From Corydoras sp. C115 (Eukaryota > Chordata > Actinopteri > Siluriformes > Callichthyidae): a stretch of 64,000 nt of DNA. Made by a program: the position numbers and the translations under genes. The stretch covers positions 3,392,501 through 3,456,500 of the forward strand of contig JAFMOC010000019.1 in assembly GCA_019802505.1 (NCBI GenBank), written 5' to 3'. Below are positions 1 to 10,200 of this stretch, piece by piece (positions within the stretch are counted from its first letter, which is position 1; every line of letters begins with the position of its first letter). Under the pieces are notes generated by a model that searched no databases, was not told where the DNA came from, and saw only the letters and a list, made by a program, of their open reading frames with translations.

Positions 1-105
1 ATGATGGTGTGCAGCGGGTGAGCATCGTCGTCCATGATGGAGAGCAGTTTGTTTAGTGTCCTCCTCTCTGCCACCTTAACTCCAGAGTCCACTGCAGGCT
101 GCAAT
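1..105 (-). mobile_element. LINE-like reverse-transcriptase tail fragment
   Basis: Read on the minus strand, about 33 codons are open after a stop, with the pattern AERRTLNKLLSIMDDDAHPLH. This resembles the conserved stretch near the C-terminus of fish L2/Rex-type non-LTR retrotransposon proteins, where a short helix precedes an HPL motif. The fragment runs off the left edge of the window, so its full extent is unknown. I recognise it by eye only; it could be another retroelement family. Confidence 0.35.
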
Positions 106-204
106 TAATCACTTTACAACGTGCAATCAAACCAACGTGTTATTAGGCGAAAACTAAGGTCGTCTTCGCTTAACATGTTTCTTCTTTTATGTTATTTATT
201 TATC

Positions 205-910
205 ATTCATTCATTATCTTCCGCTTTATCCTCTATTAGGGTCGCGGGGGGAGGGGGGTTCCCCATGCCCATCCAGGGGAGAACGTTTTGGGCGCTGGGC
301 AGATACACCAGATACATAGGGCACCAATCTATCACTGGGCACACACTCACTCACACACACACACTCTATATGGGGCAATTTGGAGAACTCAATTGACTTG
401 ATCCATGTTTTTGGACTGTGGGAGGAAAACGGAGAACCCGGAGGAAACCCACGCGCACACGGGGAGGACATGGAAACTCCACCCAGACTGGGATTCGAAC
501 CGGGAATCCCCAGCACGGCGGCACGGTGGCTTAGTGGTCAGCACGTTCGCCTCTCAGAGCTAGGGATTCCCGGTTCGAATCCCCATCTGGGTGGAGTTTC
601 CATGTTCTCCCCGTGTCTGCGTGGGTTTCCTCCGGGTTCTCCGCTTTCCTCCCACAGTCCAAAAACATGGATCAAGTCAATTGAGTTCTCCAAATTGCCC
701 CATATAGAGTGTGTCTGTGTGAGTGAGTGTGTGTCCAGCGATGGATTGGCACCCTGTCCTGGGTGTATCTGCCCAGCGCCCGAGATGTTCTCCCCTGGAT
801 GGGCATGGGGAACCCCACCGCGACCCTAATAGAGGATAAAGCGGGAGATAATGGATGAATGAATCCCCAGCACTGAGAGAACATGCTAAACCACTAAGCC
901 ACCGTACCGC

Positions 911-911
<1 letters not shown>
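205..911 (-). mobile_element. DANA/mermaid-like SINE, split by a second SINE
   Basis: A minus-strand copy of the window's dominant tRNA-derived SINE. Its 3' tail, (TGAA)n and the TCCCGC/TTTATCC region, lies at 205-516. Its tRNA-like head, with the A-box region TGGCTTAGTGG, lies at 874-910. The two parts are separated by a plus-strand copy at 517-860. The head abuts a run of 33 T and 17 G at 912-961. Confidence 0.85.
517..860 (+). mobile_element. DANA/mermaid-like SINE nested in an older copy
   Basis: Full-length SINE with a tRNA-like head (A box TGGCTTAGTGG, B box GGTTCGAATCC), a conserved body and a GAATGAAT tail. The 13-bp sequence GAATCCCCAGCAC occurs on both sides (504-516 and 861-873). 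It is part of the outer SINE, so it is a genuine target-site duplication from insertion into an existing SINE. Confidence 0.9.
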
Positions 912-945
<34 letters not shown>

Positions 946-961
946 GGGGGGGGGGGGGGGG
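912..961. repeat. T33-G17 homopolymer pair
   Basis: Thirty-three T followed by seventeen G, lying between the SINE head and the GC-rich bcl7b promoter. Tract lengths are likely to be poorly determined by sequencing. Confidence 0.9.
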
Positions 962-974
962 TGATCACTGTATT

Positions 975-1177
975 TTCTCCCGAGACGCGTGAAATAAAAG
1001 AACCGAGTCGAATCGATTCGTTGGACCTCCGGACCAAAGCGGCGCTCAACTTCTGAGTCTCACAAAATCTTAAACCCGGGGCTTCGAAATCTCGCGAGAT
1101 TGAGAAGTCGAGGGAGCCGCGCCGCCTCAGAGCGAGAGCAGGAGATCCGAGAGGAACTCAAACAATTAGTCTTTAAA
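975..1177 (+). promoter_or_regulatory. bcl7b CpG-rich promoter and 5'UTR
   Basis: GC- and CpG-rich stretch directly upstream of the bcl7b start codon, in contrast to the AT-rich surroundings. No TATA box is obvious, as expected for a housekeeping chromatin gene. The transcription start cannot be set from sequence alone. The CpG richness continues through exon 1 to about 1290. Confidence 0.6.
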
Positions 1178-4069
1178 ATGTCGGGCCGTTCGGTGCGCGC
1201 GGAGACGAGGAGCCGAGCGAAGGACGACATCAAAAAAGTGATGGCGGCGATCGAGAGAGTGCGCAGATGGTGAGGCGCGCGCGCGACGCGGGAATTTTTA
1301 TCTGCCGTGAAAAAAAAAAAAAGGCGCGCGGCCAAGAAACCACCAACTTCAATGTGTCCGTGGGCGGGGCTTAACTCGAGACTGACAGCCGTGCGAGCGG
1401 TCGGGAGCCAATGAGGCGTCGAGGTTTACACGTCATTGGAAATGGGCGCGTCTTCTCAATGTCACTTCCACGTTCGCGGTTCAGGTCCGCGAGTCGACTC
1501 CCATTTCAACACAGAGCCGTTCACTGCTTCACCACAAACTCCATCAGTGTTCAGCGACATGGCTTCAAAGTTTGGCTTTCACTCAATGTTATGGAAACGT
1601 CGTCGTTTGTCTATGAACTGGAGAACGTTAAAAAGATAAAGAGTGTTCTTACATAATTAAAACATTTATAAACCCAAACAGGCGGCACGGTGGTTTAGTG
1701 GTTTAGCATGTTCTCCTCTCAGCACTAGGGATTCCCGGTTCGAATCCCCATCTGGGTGGAGTTTCCATGTTCTCCCCGTGTCTGCGTGGGTTTCCTCCGG
1801 GTTCTCCGCTTTCCTCCCACAGTCCAAAAACATGGATCAAGTCAATTGAGTTCTCAAAATTGCCCCATATAGAGTGTGTCTGTGTGAGTGAGTGTGTGCC
1901 CAGCGATGGATTGGCGCCCTGTCCTGGGTCTATCTGCCCAGCGCCCGAGACGTTCTCCCCTGGATGGGCATGGGGAACCCCACCGCGACCCTAATAGAGG
2001 ATAAAGCGGGAGATAATGAATGAATGAACCCAAACACAGGTGTGTCTCAAAATGCTGACTAAAAAAAATAAACACCATCATCATTTACCTTTAAACGTCT
2101 TTAAATGATCGTAATATAATAAGTAAGTAAGTAAGTAAACTTTATTTATATAGCACTTTTCTTAGGCACAGGCCACAAAATGCTTTACACAAGGAAAAAC
2201 ATAAAAAAATTAAAGAGAATAAAGACAATTAAAGCACAATTTACACAACATAAAACATCAAAACACAACATTACATTTGGTCATTTATTGGACGCTTTTA
2301 TCCAAAGTGACTTATAAGATGAACACAGGGTTCATCACAACATCCCTGCAGCAATGAGGGTTAAGGGTCTTGCTCACACTGGTAACTTCAGTGGACCTGG
2401 GATTTGAACCCCCAACCTTCAGATTGATAGCCCAACGCCCTGACCACTGAGCTACCGCACCCTCTAAAAACATAAAAACATGACGGAAAAACATACCGCA
2501 CATAAAAACATCAAAACACAACAACCGAGACTACTGGCTAGCCCATTTGCCCAAATGCCTGTTTAAACAGACAAGTCTTTAAATGTTTTTTAAAAGAGTC
2601 CGCAGAGTCCGCCAATCTTAAAAAATACAAATGTATGAGGCTAGGACTCCGCTCAGTATTTTAATTATTGTGCTGTTGTTTGTTTTATAGGGAAAAAAAG
2701 TGGGTCACTGTGGGTGATACATCTTTACGGATCTTCAAGTGGGTTCCTGTAACAGAAACTAAACAGGTATCACAGCAGCAACATTTACATTCAGTCATTT
2801 AGCCGACGCTCTGATCCAAAGCGACTTACAAATGAGAACGTTACAAGTTAGAAGTTATGCAGAAAACCAACTACATTGTAAATTCATCAAACCTGTTATT
2901 TGATGCTGCGCCCCCCCCCCCCCCCTTTTTTATTTTAATTTTTTTCAACAGGTATTTGTTAAAAAGATGCGTCTTCAGTAGTTTCTTAAAACTGCTTATT
3001 GCTAGTGTCTTACCGACAGAGCAACAGACAGACAAGAATCAAAAAAATAACTGGAACAACAGATATAATTTTTTTTTATTATTAACAAACATGTGCTGTG
3101 GATGGTTGATCTGTTCATAAGACAGAGTTTGGTTTGATATTAATTTTACATATTCTTTTTGTTTCAGATATTTAAGTCTAAAGGTCCAGGAGGGGCGGTG
3201 AGTAAACGGAAAAGCTTTCCCACAGATGTGGTTTTGGAAAACGCTCGATCAGTCTTACTGGACTTTCAAGGTAATGAAGAGGATTCAACCTTCGTCAACA
3301 TTCATATCCATGTACACAATCGTTTATTCAGCAAACAAAGGAAAGCAAACAAACTCTTCTCTTCAGCTGTTTCCAATCCAACTAAATAATTTGAATCTGT
3401 ATTAACAGATGACAACAGTAACCAGAGCTTTATGTCAGATGCGTATCAGCCAAATAACAAAGTGGACAGCAGCAGTAACTCAAGTCCACAGCATGCCAGT
3501 GGGGCAGTGAGTCCAGCTCACACTCCCTTCTTCCGTACAGAGGATTCACAGCCACCCACCTGGGACAAGAGACCATGGAAGGTACAACACACACAATTTA
3601 ATTTAAAACAAATTTTTTTTTACATTTGATTTACAGATTATCTGTAACAAAACATGTAGAATGAAGCATTTGTTTTACTTTTGTGCTAAAATATTATTTC
3701 CACTTCCATGTTCAGAATTGTATAGCTAAGCTGATAAAGCTGATATTACAGGATAGCAGCATTTAATGAGTATTCTTCTTTTTTCACACAGAACCTTCAA
3801 CAACCAGCAGTGAAGTCACAGATGAGCCACCCACTTTAATAAAAGAAGATTTATTGCCCCTTTCTGCTCAGGTAATTATGTTTTACAAAATGTGTGAGAA
3901 AAAATTAGTGCATTTCTGTGAAGTAAAAACTATTTATTTTTGGTTCATATTTTCAGAAAAGTATAAATTAATGTATCAAATGAGTGCTATTTTATTTTTA
4001 CAGGAGGACAAAGAGGTGGCTGTCGCACCACCATTAAAAAGGGTTTGCACAGAAAAAAGTCAAGCCTAA
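1178..4069 (+). CDS. bcl7b: BCL7B, SWI/SNF (BAF) complex subunit; apparent -1 frameshift in exon 4
   Basis: Six coding exons with GT-AG borders: 1178-1269, 2691-2766, 3168-3270, 3409-3581, 3792-3871, 4004-4069. With one base restored in exon 4 they encode 196 residues; human BCL7B has about 202. BCL7 proteins are small accessory subunits of nuclear BAF chromatin remodelling complexes. The N-terminus shows the family signature MSGRSVRAETRSRAKDD and then EKKWVTVGDTSLRIFKWVP. A serine-rich middle (VDSSSNSSPQ) follows, then DEPPTLIKED and the ending PPLKRVC. The start has A at -3. Neighbouring baz1b and fzd9 match the human Williams interval, which supports bcl7b over bcl7a or bcl7c. Oddity: in exon 4 the conserved frame (QPPT, then LGQE) is kept only if one C is added in the run at about 3556-3561. 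Without it exon 5 is out of frame, so a sequencing deletion is the likely cause. Confidence 0.92.
1681..2026 (+). mobile_element. DANA/mermaid-like SINE, full length
   Basis: Complete head-to-tail copy in bcl7b intron 1, flanked by the 10-bp target-site duplication AACCCAAACA (1671-1680 and 2027-2036). The perfect duplication suggests a fairly recent insertion. Confidence 0.92.
2113..2640 (-). mobile_element. LINE-like 3' segment interrupted by a V-SINE
   Basis: The stretch begins with four or more GTAA units and then ACTTTATTTATATAGCAC, a sequence common at the ends of dispersed fish retroelements. It resumes after the V-SINE with an AAGAGTCCGCAGAGTCCGC stretch typical of the same repeat. 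I recognise it as repeat sequence but cannot name the family with certainty. Confidence 0.4.
2270..2465 (-). mobile_element. V-SINE type tRNA-derived SINE
   Basis: On the minus strand a tRNA-like head (GTAGCTCAGTGG, then GGGTTCAAATCCC) is followed by a central GAGCAAGACCCTTAACCCTC segment. The tail is CACTTTGGATAAAAGCGTCC. This is the V-SINE layout found in many teleosts. It is a different family from the DANA-like copies around it. Confidence 0.75.
2788..2848 (-). mobile_element. V-SINE tail remnant
   Basis: Only the 3' tail of the family is present: on the plus strand ACATTTACATTCAGTCATTT and then GATCCAAAGCGACTTAC. It lies in bcl7b intron 2, just after exon 2. Confidence 0.55.
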
Positions 4070-4925
4070 TTGAGTTCTTCTCACTCCCGTCCAGTGGGAC
4101 ATTAAACAGAGTCAAGCAGCTGGATTTGTATTGTATGAGGAAGAAACACTAAAAGTACCAATTAAAATGATTACAGACATAAAACCATTAGAAGTTCACA
4201 GAGTTTAGTCAACTTAAAATCTTATCAGTTGTAATATTTTTGCTTTTAAAGTAATTCTTACAGCTGAAACCTTAAATAATTTACAAAAAATAAAAACAAA
4301 TGAAGTTCAGAATGTCTGTTAGGATTATTGAGCATTTTAATATATTCAGTGATCTCACTTAAAAGTTTTTTTGCACAATACATTGTTTATAGAAAATCAT
4401 CATACCACTTTGTCATTTTTAATTTCAAATCAACACCCATTGAAATGTATTTAAATAAATTAATTTAGATATTTGGCTGCAAAACAAAAGGTAAAAAAAA
4501 CTTCTGAATAATGGTATGATAATTTTCTATATGTATGTCATTTCAATCATGTATTGCATGTGCTGTTTACATTTTACTGCCCACAACTCTTTTAGGTGTT
4601 GTAAAAGAAGTTTAATAATCTAATCACACGTTTATATATCTGTTTTATTTACTGTGTTTTCAACCTCTGCCCTCATAGTGAGTTAGGTTTGCTGACAGAG
4701 AGACGCATAAAATTGCAACTGATTGTAAAATGGATGTATTTTAAAAATTATCCAGTGGGATATCACAAGTACATATTTTATATAAGGACAGTCACGTTGG
4801 CTGTTTTATGAAGGTCATTACATTTCACACTCCTGGTTTGCAATGTAAATATGTTTGTATTGCCAATGTCTTTGTAAAAAAATATTTTGCTACATAAAAA
4901 TAAAGGATTTGGACAAACAGAATAT
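4070..4925 (+). other. bcl7b: bcl7b 3'UTR
   Basis: AT-rich stretch from the bcl7b stop codon to about 20 bases past a canonical AATAAA. No competing gene or repeat is seen in it. Confidence 0.55.
4899..4904 (+). terminator. bcl7b polyadenylation signal (AATAAA)
   Basis: Canonical hexamer about 830 bases after the stop codon; the cleavage site would lie near 4920. It is a candidate by position and motif only. Confidence 0.5.
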
Positions 4926-5049
4926 GTTTGATCAGTTCCAGGAGGTGCCTCTAACACACTAACTTGTGCCTAATTTGGTAAACGGCCAGCATTTCCAATG
5001 TTCTAGAGGATATTGATTCTTAAAGGAGATCAACTTTGAAATGCGACAT

Positions 5050-5086
<37 letters not shown>

Positions 5087-5640
5087 GGTTTGTCTGACAT
5101 TTTAAGTACGTCCCCTAAACACATTTTGAATAAGAGGGTCTGTCTCCATATAAGTTCATTCCAAACGAGGAGGATTTCTAATGCATGTCACGTTTCATGA
5201 AAAACGGTCAGAAGTCAGCGGTTTCATTCCAAAATAATTTAATGCATTTTACTGAATAGACTGTAAAATATCAAACAATGAAAATATGGACGATAGCAAC
5301 CCGTTGCTATCCCTGAGAGCTCTGCCTGAAGTCCTCTCGTTCGTCCATTTAAATCCTTCAGGAGGGCGTGACCTGCTTCTTCTGTGTGTGCGCCCCTCCA
5401 AACAACAGTCTTTTTTTCTCATGTGTACATTGACCAAAACCTCTCTAATCTTCTAACCCATCTGGTCCTGCTTTCTGCCCCCCCCTCAGGGGTATGAATT
5501 TATGACAGGTTCTTGTTGACTGTCCCATTATTTAAAACTCTCCGCTGACCCTGCAACAGAACATTCATACTCTTTCCCATGCTCATTCATCAAATAGTCA
5601 TTTTCTCTGTTCCCTGAACTATTCAACTCGTCATGAGTTT
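4926..5640. other. Intergenic DNA between bcl7b and baz1b
   Basis: Contains a (CA)17 microsatellite at 5051-5084 and otherwise unremarkable AT-rich sequence. No supported gene. Confidence 0.6.
5051..5084. repeat. (CA)17 microsatellite
   Basis: Uninterrupted dinucleotide repeat. Confidence 0.97.
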
Positions 5641-5654
5641 TACTTTGCATTATT

Positions 5655-5999
5655 CATTCATTCATTATCTCCCGCTTTATCCTCTATTAGGGTCGCGGTG
5701 GGGTTCCCCATGCCCATCCAGGGGAGAACGTCTCGGGCGCTGGGCAGATACACCCAGGACAGGGCGCCAATCCATCGCTGGGCACACACACACTCACTCG
5801 CTCACACAGACACACTCTATATGGGGCAATTTTGAGAATTCAATTGACTCGATCCATGTTTTTGGACTGTGGGCGGAAAGCGGAGAACCCGGAGGAAACC
5901 CACGCAGACACGGGGAGAACATGGAAACTCAACCCAGATGGGGATTCAAACCGGGAATCCCTAGTGCTGAGAGGAGAACGTGCTGACCACTAAGCCACC
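5655..5999 (-). mobile_element. DANA/mermaid-like SINE, full length
   Basis: Minus-strand copy with its tail first and its head ending at the A-box region, flanked by the 14-bp duplication TACTTTGCATTATT (5641-5654 and 6000-6013). Confidence 0.92.
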
Positions 6000-6109
6000 T
6001 ACTTTGCATTATTACTTTTACTAAATTACTTAAAAGTATAATAAAAACCTAACATGCACTATGTACTTTCTAGGGCACAGAGAGAGGGGAACCAGGACTT
6101 GGAAGTGTG

Positions 6110-6473
6110 CACCACAGCACTATTTGGAACACTAAGTGTACACTGCACTATTTGGAACCCTAAGTGTACACTGCACTATTTGGAACACTTAAGTGTACAC
6201 TGCACTATTTGGAACCCTAAGTGTACACTGCACTATTTGGAACACTAAGTGTACACTGCACTATTTGGAACACTAAGTGTACACTGCACTATTTGGAACA
6301 CTAAGTGTACACTGCACTATTTGGAACACTAAGTGTACACTGCACTATTTGGAACACTAAGTGTACACTGCACTATTTGGAACCCTAAGTGTACACTGCA
6401 CTATTTGGAACACTAAGTGTACACTGCACTATTTGGAACACTAAGTGTACACTGCACTATTTGGAACACTGTA
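6110..6473. repeat. 28-bp minisatellite, 13 copies
   Basis: The unit GCACTATTTGGAAC plus ACTAAGTGTACACT recurs every 28 bp from 6121 to 6458 (one spacing is 29). The only common variant is CACT versus CCCT. Each unit contains AGTGTACACT, a perfect 10-bp palindrome. It lies just upstream of the CpG-rich baz1b promoter. There are no variable spacers, so it is a tandem array and not CRISPR. Confidence 0.95.
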
Positions 6474-6479
6474 GATGCT

Positions 6480-7248
6480 TTTTTGCCGCCACCAGCTGAC
6501 TATAAACGTAGCTTTGGCTCCGTTTGGGTCAGAAGCTTAGAATAAATGTGCTCGATTAGAGGATGATTGACGTACAACTGACCAATGCGTGAGCTCCCTC
6601 GTAACAGCCTTTCATGCGCACAGCCACTGACGGGCTTCGGGAGGCGGGGCTAGACGGTGCGATTCGGCGCGCAGCCTGTCGGCGTTGTCGGGGTCACACG
6701 AGAGGGAATGTTGCCGGTGGACTCGGATCTCCCGCCATTTTTTCAATCTGTCAGTTGTTTAGTTTTTTAACTAAAGTCCGGCGGGGCGGCCGCTCGGCGT
6801 CGTGGAGTCAGCTCTGAACCGCAGCTGTCATTCGGTGAGGACGAGACGCAAGTGCGCATTCAGAAAGCGCGCCATCGTGCGCCGTGGCTTCAGCGGGCCG
6901 CGAATCTCAGCCATCAGCCGCGTCCCCAGCCCTGCCTCCTCCGCGCCGTGTTTCAGCGAGCGAGTTCTGAGGACACGCTTTACTGCATCAGTCGGATGGA
7001 GAAAGTATGACTCAGCTGGATCCTCGGATCGGAAAAGCACGTTGGAACCGAAGGCGTCGTTATTGTTGTTGTTGAAGCGAAACGGACAGCCGAACAGGCG
7101 GCTAAAGCTAATTCGGAGGCGCGAGTCGTTGATGTCGGGGCAAAGCGCTTTGTTGAATCTCGCTGTCGATCGCTGGGATACATGTTCGCGTCGTCTTTAG
7201 TTTCAACCTAAAGTCCAACGGAGGCTTCGTCATTTAAATAGCGTCGGA
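6480..7248 (+). promoter_or_regulatory. baz1b CpG-rich promoter and 5'UTR
   Basis: GC-rich, CpG-rich stretch from about 6600 up to the baz1b ATG. Small open frames inside it on both strands are expected from the base composition and are not called as genes. Any of several upstream ATGs (for example 6614 and 6802) would lie in the leader if transcription starts before them. The transcription start is not determinable here. Confidence 0.6.
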
Positions 7249-10200
7249 ATGGCGCCGCTGCTCGGCCGGAAACCCTACCCGCTGGCTAAACCGCCAGCCG
7301 AGGCTCCGAACCCGGGAGAGCCGCTGTACACCATCCCGCACACCAAAGAGGCCTTCACCAACAAAGAGTATCCTTTCTGTCATGCTAACGTTTTGGCTGC
7401 TTCTCCTCCGCGACCCGCTCGGCGCTGGAACGCCGTTTAAATAAACGTTCTTTAACGAACCGCCAGCGTTCCGTTCTAAAATTAGACTGCACTTTTATTG
7501 GCGCTCGGTTTATAACACATTTTGGACAGCTTTGTAGCCTTCGTTAGCTTAGCATTGTGCTTTCAAACACGAGGCTCTTGCCGTAAATGATTTTATTTTT
7601 GTATATTCACACGTTATTCAGAATAATCAGTCACTTTTGCGCGGTTTGCTTTTCTTTTACATTGTGCTTACAAAAAGTAGCTCATCGTTTGACCAAAAAA
7701 AAAAAACTGCCGGTAGTTTTCTTTCTACTTAGGCAGACTCGGTGAGGATCAGCATGCGATTTGAGACGCGGCCCAGCTTCCTCTTGAAGTTAGCTCACCG
7801 GCTCTTAACTGTCATCATCTAGAGTCACTAAACTCTATCTAGAGTAACTCAAATCTGCAGTCAATTAAACATTCCGCCTCATTAGCAGCGATCTGTGTGC
7901 TTTGTACAAGTTTAACCTGTTTTTTTTTTAATTATTATTTCATAGCATTGACGCTAACAGAGCACGTTCGCCTCTCAGCGCTAGGGATTCCCGGTTCGAA
8001 TTTTCATCTGGGTGGAGTTTCCATGTTCTCCCCGTGTCCGCGTGGGTTTCCTCCGGGTTCTCCGGTTTCCTCCCAAAGTTCCAAAAACATGGATCAAGTC
8101 AATTGAGTTCTCCAAATTGCCCCATATAGAGTGCGTCTGTGTGAGTGAGTGTGTGCCCAGCGATGGATTGGCGCCCTGTCCTGGGTCTATCTGCCCAGCG
8201 CCCGAGACGTTCTCCCCTGGATGGGCATGGGGAACCCCACCGCGACCCTAATAGAGGATAAAGCGGGAGATAATGAATGAATGAATGATGCTAACAGCTA
8301 AAGAATGCATGTCCTACATTAAGTGCAGAATTTAAAATCATCTGTGCGGACTGTCTTCTTTTCACAAACAAAGACTGCATTATAAACACCACATTCGTTG
8401 TTAATAGCAATATACTGGTCCATCCAAAAATTTGCATAGAAATCATTACCAGCATTCACTAGTGTTAGAGAGCACACGCCTGGATTGCTTTCTCTTTCAC
8501 CTTCCGGTGGAATAATGTTTTGTGCTTGAGATCTTTCGGTAAAAAAAAGAGCCAGCGCTCTACATCTGATTACAAGTACTAAAAAGTGTGTCATTCTGAT
8601 TGTGTGCTCTTCGTTTAAGTGGATGAATGGCGTGAGGTCAGGTGTGTTTCATTAATAAACACGTCGGTGGTTCAGGTGTAAATAGTCAGGATTCGCGTCA
8701 CCCGCAGATTTGTTTATTTTGCTCACTGTGATCTTTATTACAAGGGTGCGCTAAGGACATTGCCGTTTTGGATTGCAGGACAGTCCCACACTTATAACCG
8801 TTTTTCTTAAATCCACCATTAAGGTTTACGTATGTATGAAGTCACACCATGGTTATGTAAAACCTCGCTTCTAAGTTAGAAAATAATCCTAAATTGAGGA
8901 CATATAACTCTGGTCAATATCAGTTTCTTTTTATTTTCATGCTTCTTTGTATTTACATTTAAATTTTGCATTTTTTCACCCCATTACATTCACATGTCAA
9001 AGTATTTTTAGTCACACAATCAGTTAATTCTTTAAGACATTTTGCTTTTCTTCAAGAGTACAATTAATGTTTTATAGTATAATATTGTGTTGGTTGCCAC
9101 TGTCTAAAAGACTCTGCTCAGTAATAGCTGATATGTCAGTCTCTTCAATTATTAAATTGTTTTACTACATTTCATGAAAGGTCAGTGAATCATCTCATGC
9201 CATGCCCAAACACAGTTGAACTCCACCCCTCCTATTTTAGCTCTGATTCTTAAGTATACGTGGAATCACATGCTTTTTTTTTGTTTCATTTTCACTTCTG
9301 TTTTTCCTTAATTGTGATGCTCAGGGAATTTGATGCACGGTTACAGAAATACAGCGAAAGGGTTTGGACCTGTAAAAGCACAGGCAGCAACCAGCTCACG
9401 CACTTGGAGGCCTGGGAGGAGGAGCAAGAGGTTACTGAGCTGTAAGTAAAAACATCAGAATTTGAAAGCAAGCAAACTGGTGGCACTTTGTCATGTGCAA
9501 ACAGATTATTCAACTTCATTTTGTACTTTTTTGGAGCTGCTTTACTGGCAGGGATGGGGAAACTCCCCAGAAGTGACAGTACCCGTCCTTATTTATTATT
9601 TTTTATTTTATTATTATATATTTTTTAATATAAAATAGGCTGTTTTAATTGGGTTATTATGTAGCCTTCATTAAATCTGTAATAGAAAAAGGCTTTCTTC
9701 TATTTGGTTCATAGTTGCCATAGCAACTCTGCTTAGTATCAGATGTAAGTGTTCAGTTGCTGCTGTTTCAAGTGCTTTGAATTATGTTCATCTCTATTTA
9801 AATTCTTTTGGTCAGTTAATTAAAACTAATTTGGTTTCTTTACCTCTTTAATCCACCAGGCTGCAGGAGGAATATCCAGTGTGGTTTGAGAAGCCAGTTC
9901 TGGAAATTGTGCACCACAACACGGTGTCTTTAGATAAATTGGTCGACCAGGCCTGGCTTGAGGTCCTCACAAAGTACGCTGTGGGCGAGGAATGTGACTT
10001 CATGGTAAAAAAAACAAACAAACACTTGGACAGATTTCAAATTTCTGATTTCGCTGTTGCACAGCGCAAGCATGAAAATTCTTTTACCTGCAGGTTAGTA
10101 AGGATAAAAGCTTACGGGTAAAGGTGGTAAAGGTCCATCCTTTGGAAGTGGCAGCAGAGGAGCAGGTGGAGAAAAAGCTGGAAGGAGCGTGCGACTCCCC

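Larger units (their letters stand above)
1270..2690 (+). other. bcl7b: bcl7b intron 1
   Basis: The first part (to about 1400) is still CpG-rich promoter-like DNA. It then holds one full SINE (1681-2026) and a LINE-like 3' segment interrupted by a V-SINE (about 2113-2640). No exon is seen inside it. The donor is GTGAGG at 1270 and the acceptor is TTTTATAG ending at 2690. Confidence 0.75.

Noticed and set aside
517..600. tRNA-like A and B boxes at SINE heads as possible tRNA genes
   Set aside because: No acceptor stem or anticodon arm closes around the boxes, and the sequence continues into the SINE body. They are pol III promoters of SINEs.
380..829. 149-codon open frame, and similar 60-120-codon frames at 1767-1994, 5633-5986, 8012-8251, 12007-12252, 19958-20194, 21261-21515 and 34675-34917
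   Set aside because: All are readings through copies of the same SINE. They share the same meaningless peptide because the repeat is the same, not because a protein is conserved.
6110..6473. 28-bp array as a CRISPR-like array
   Set aside because: Units are directly contiguous with no unique spacers, and the genome is a vertebrate one.
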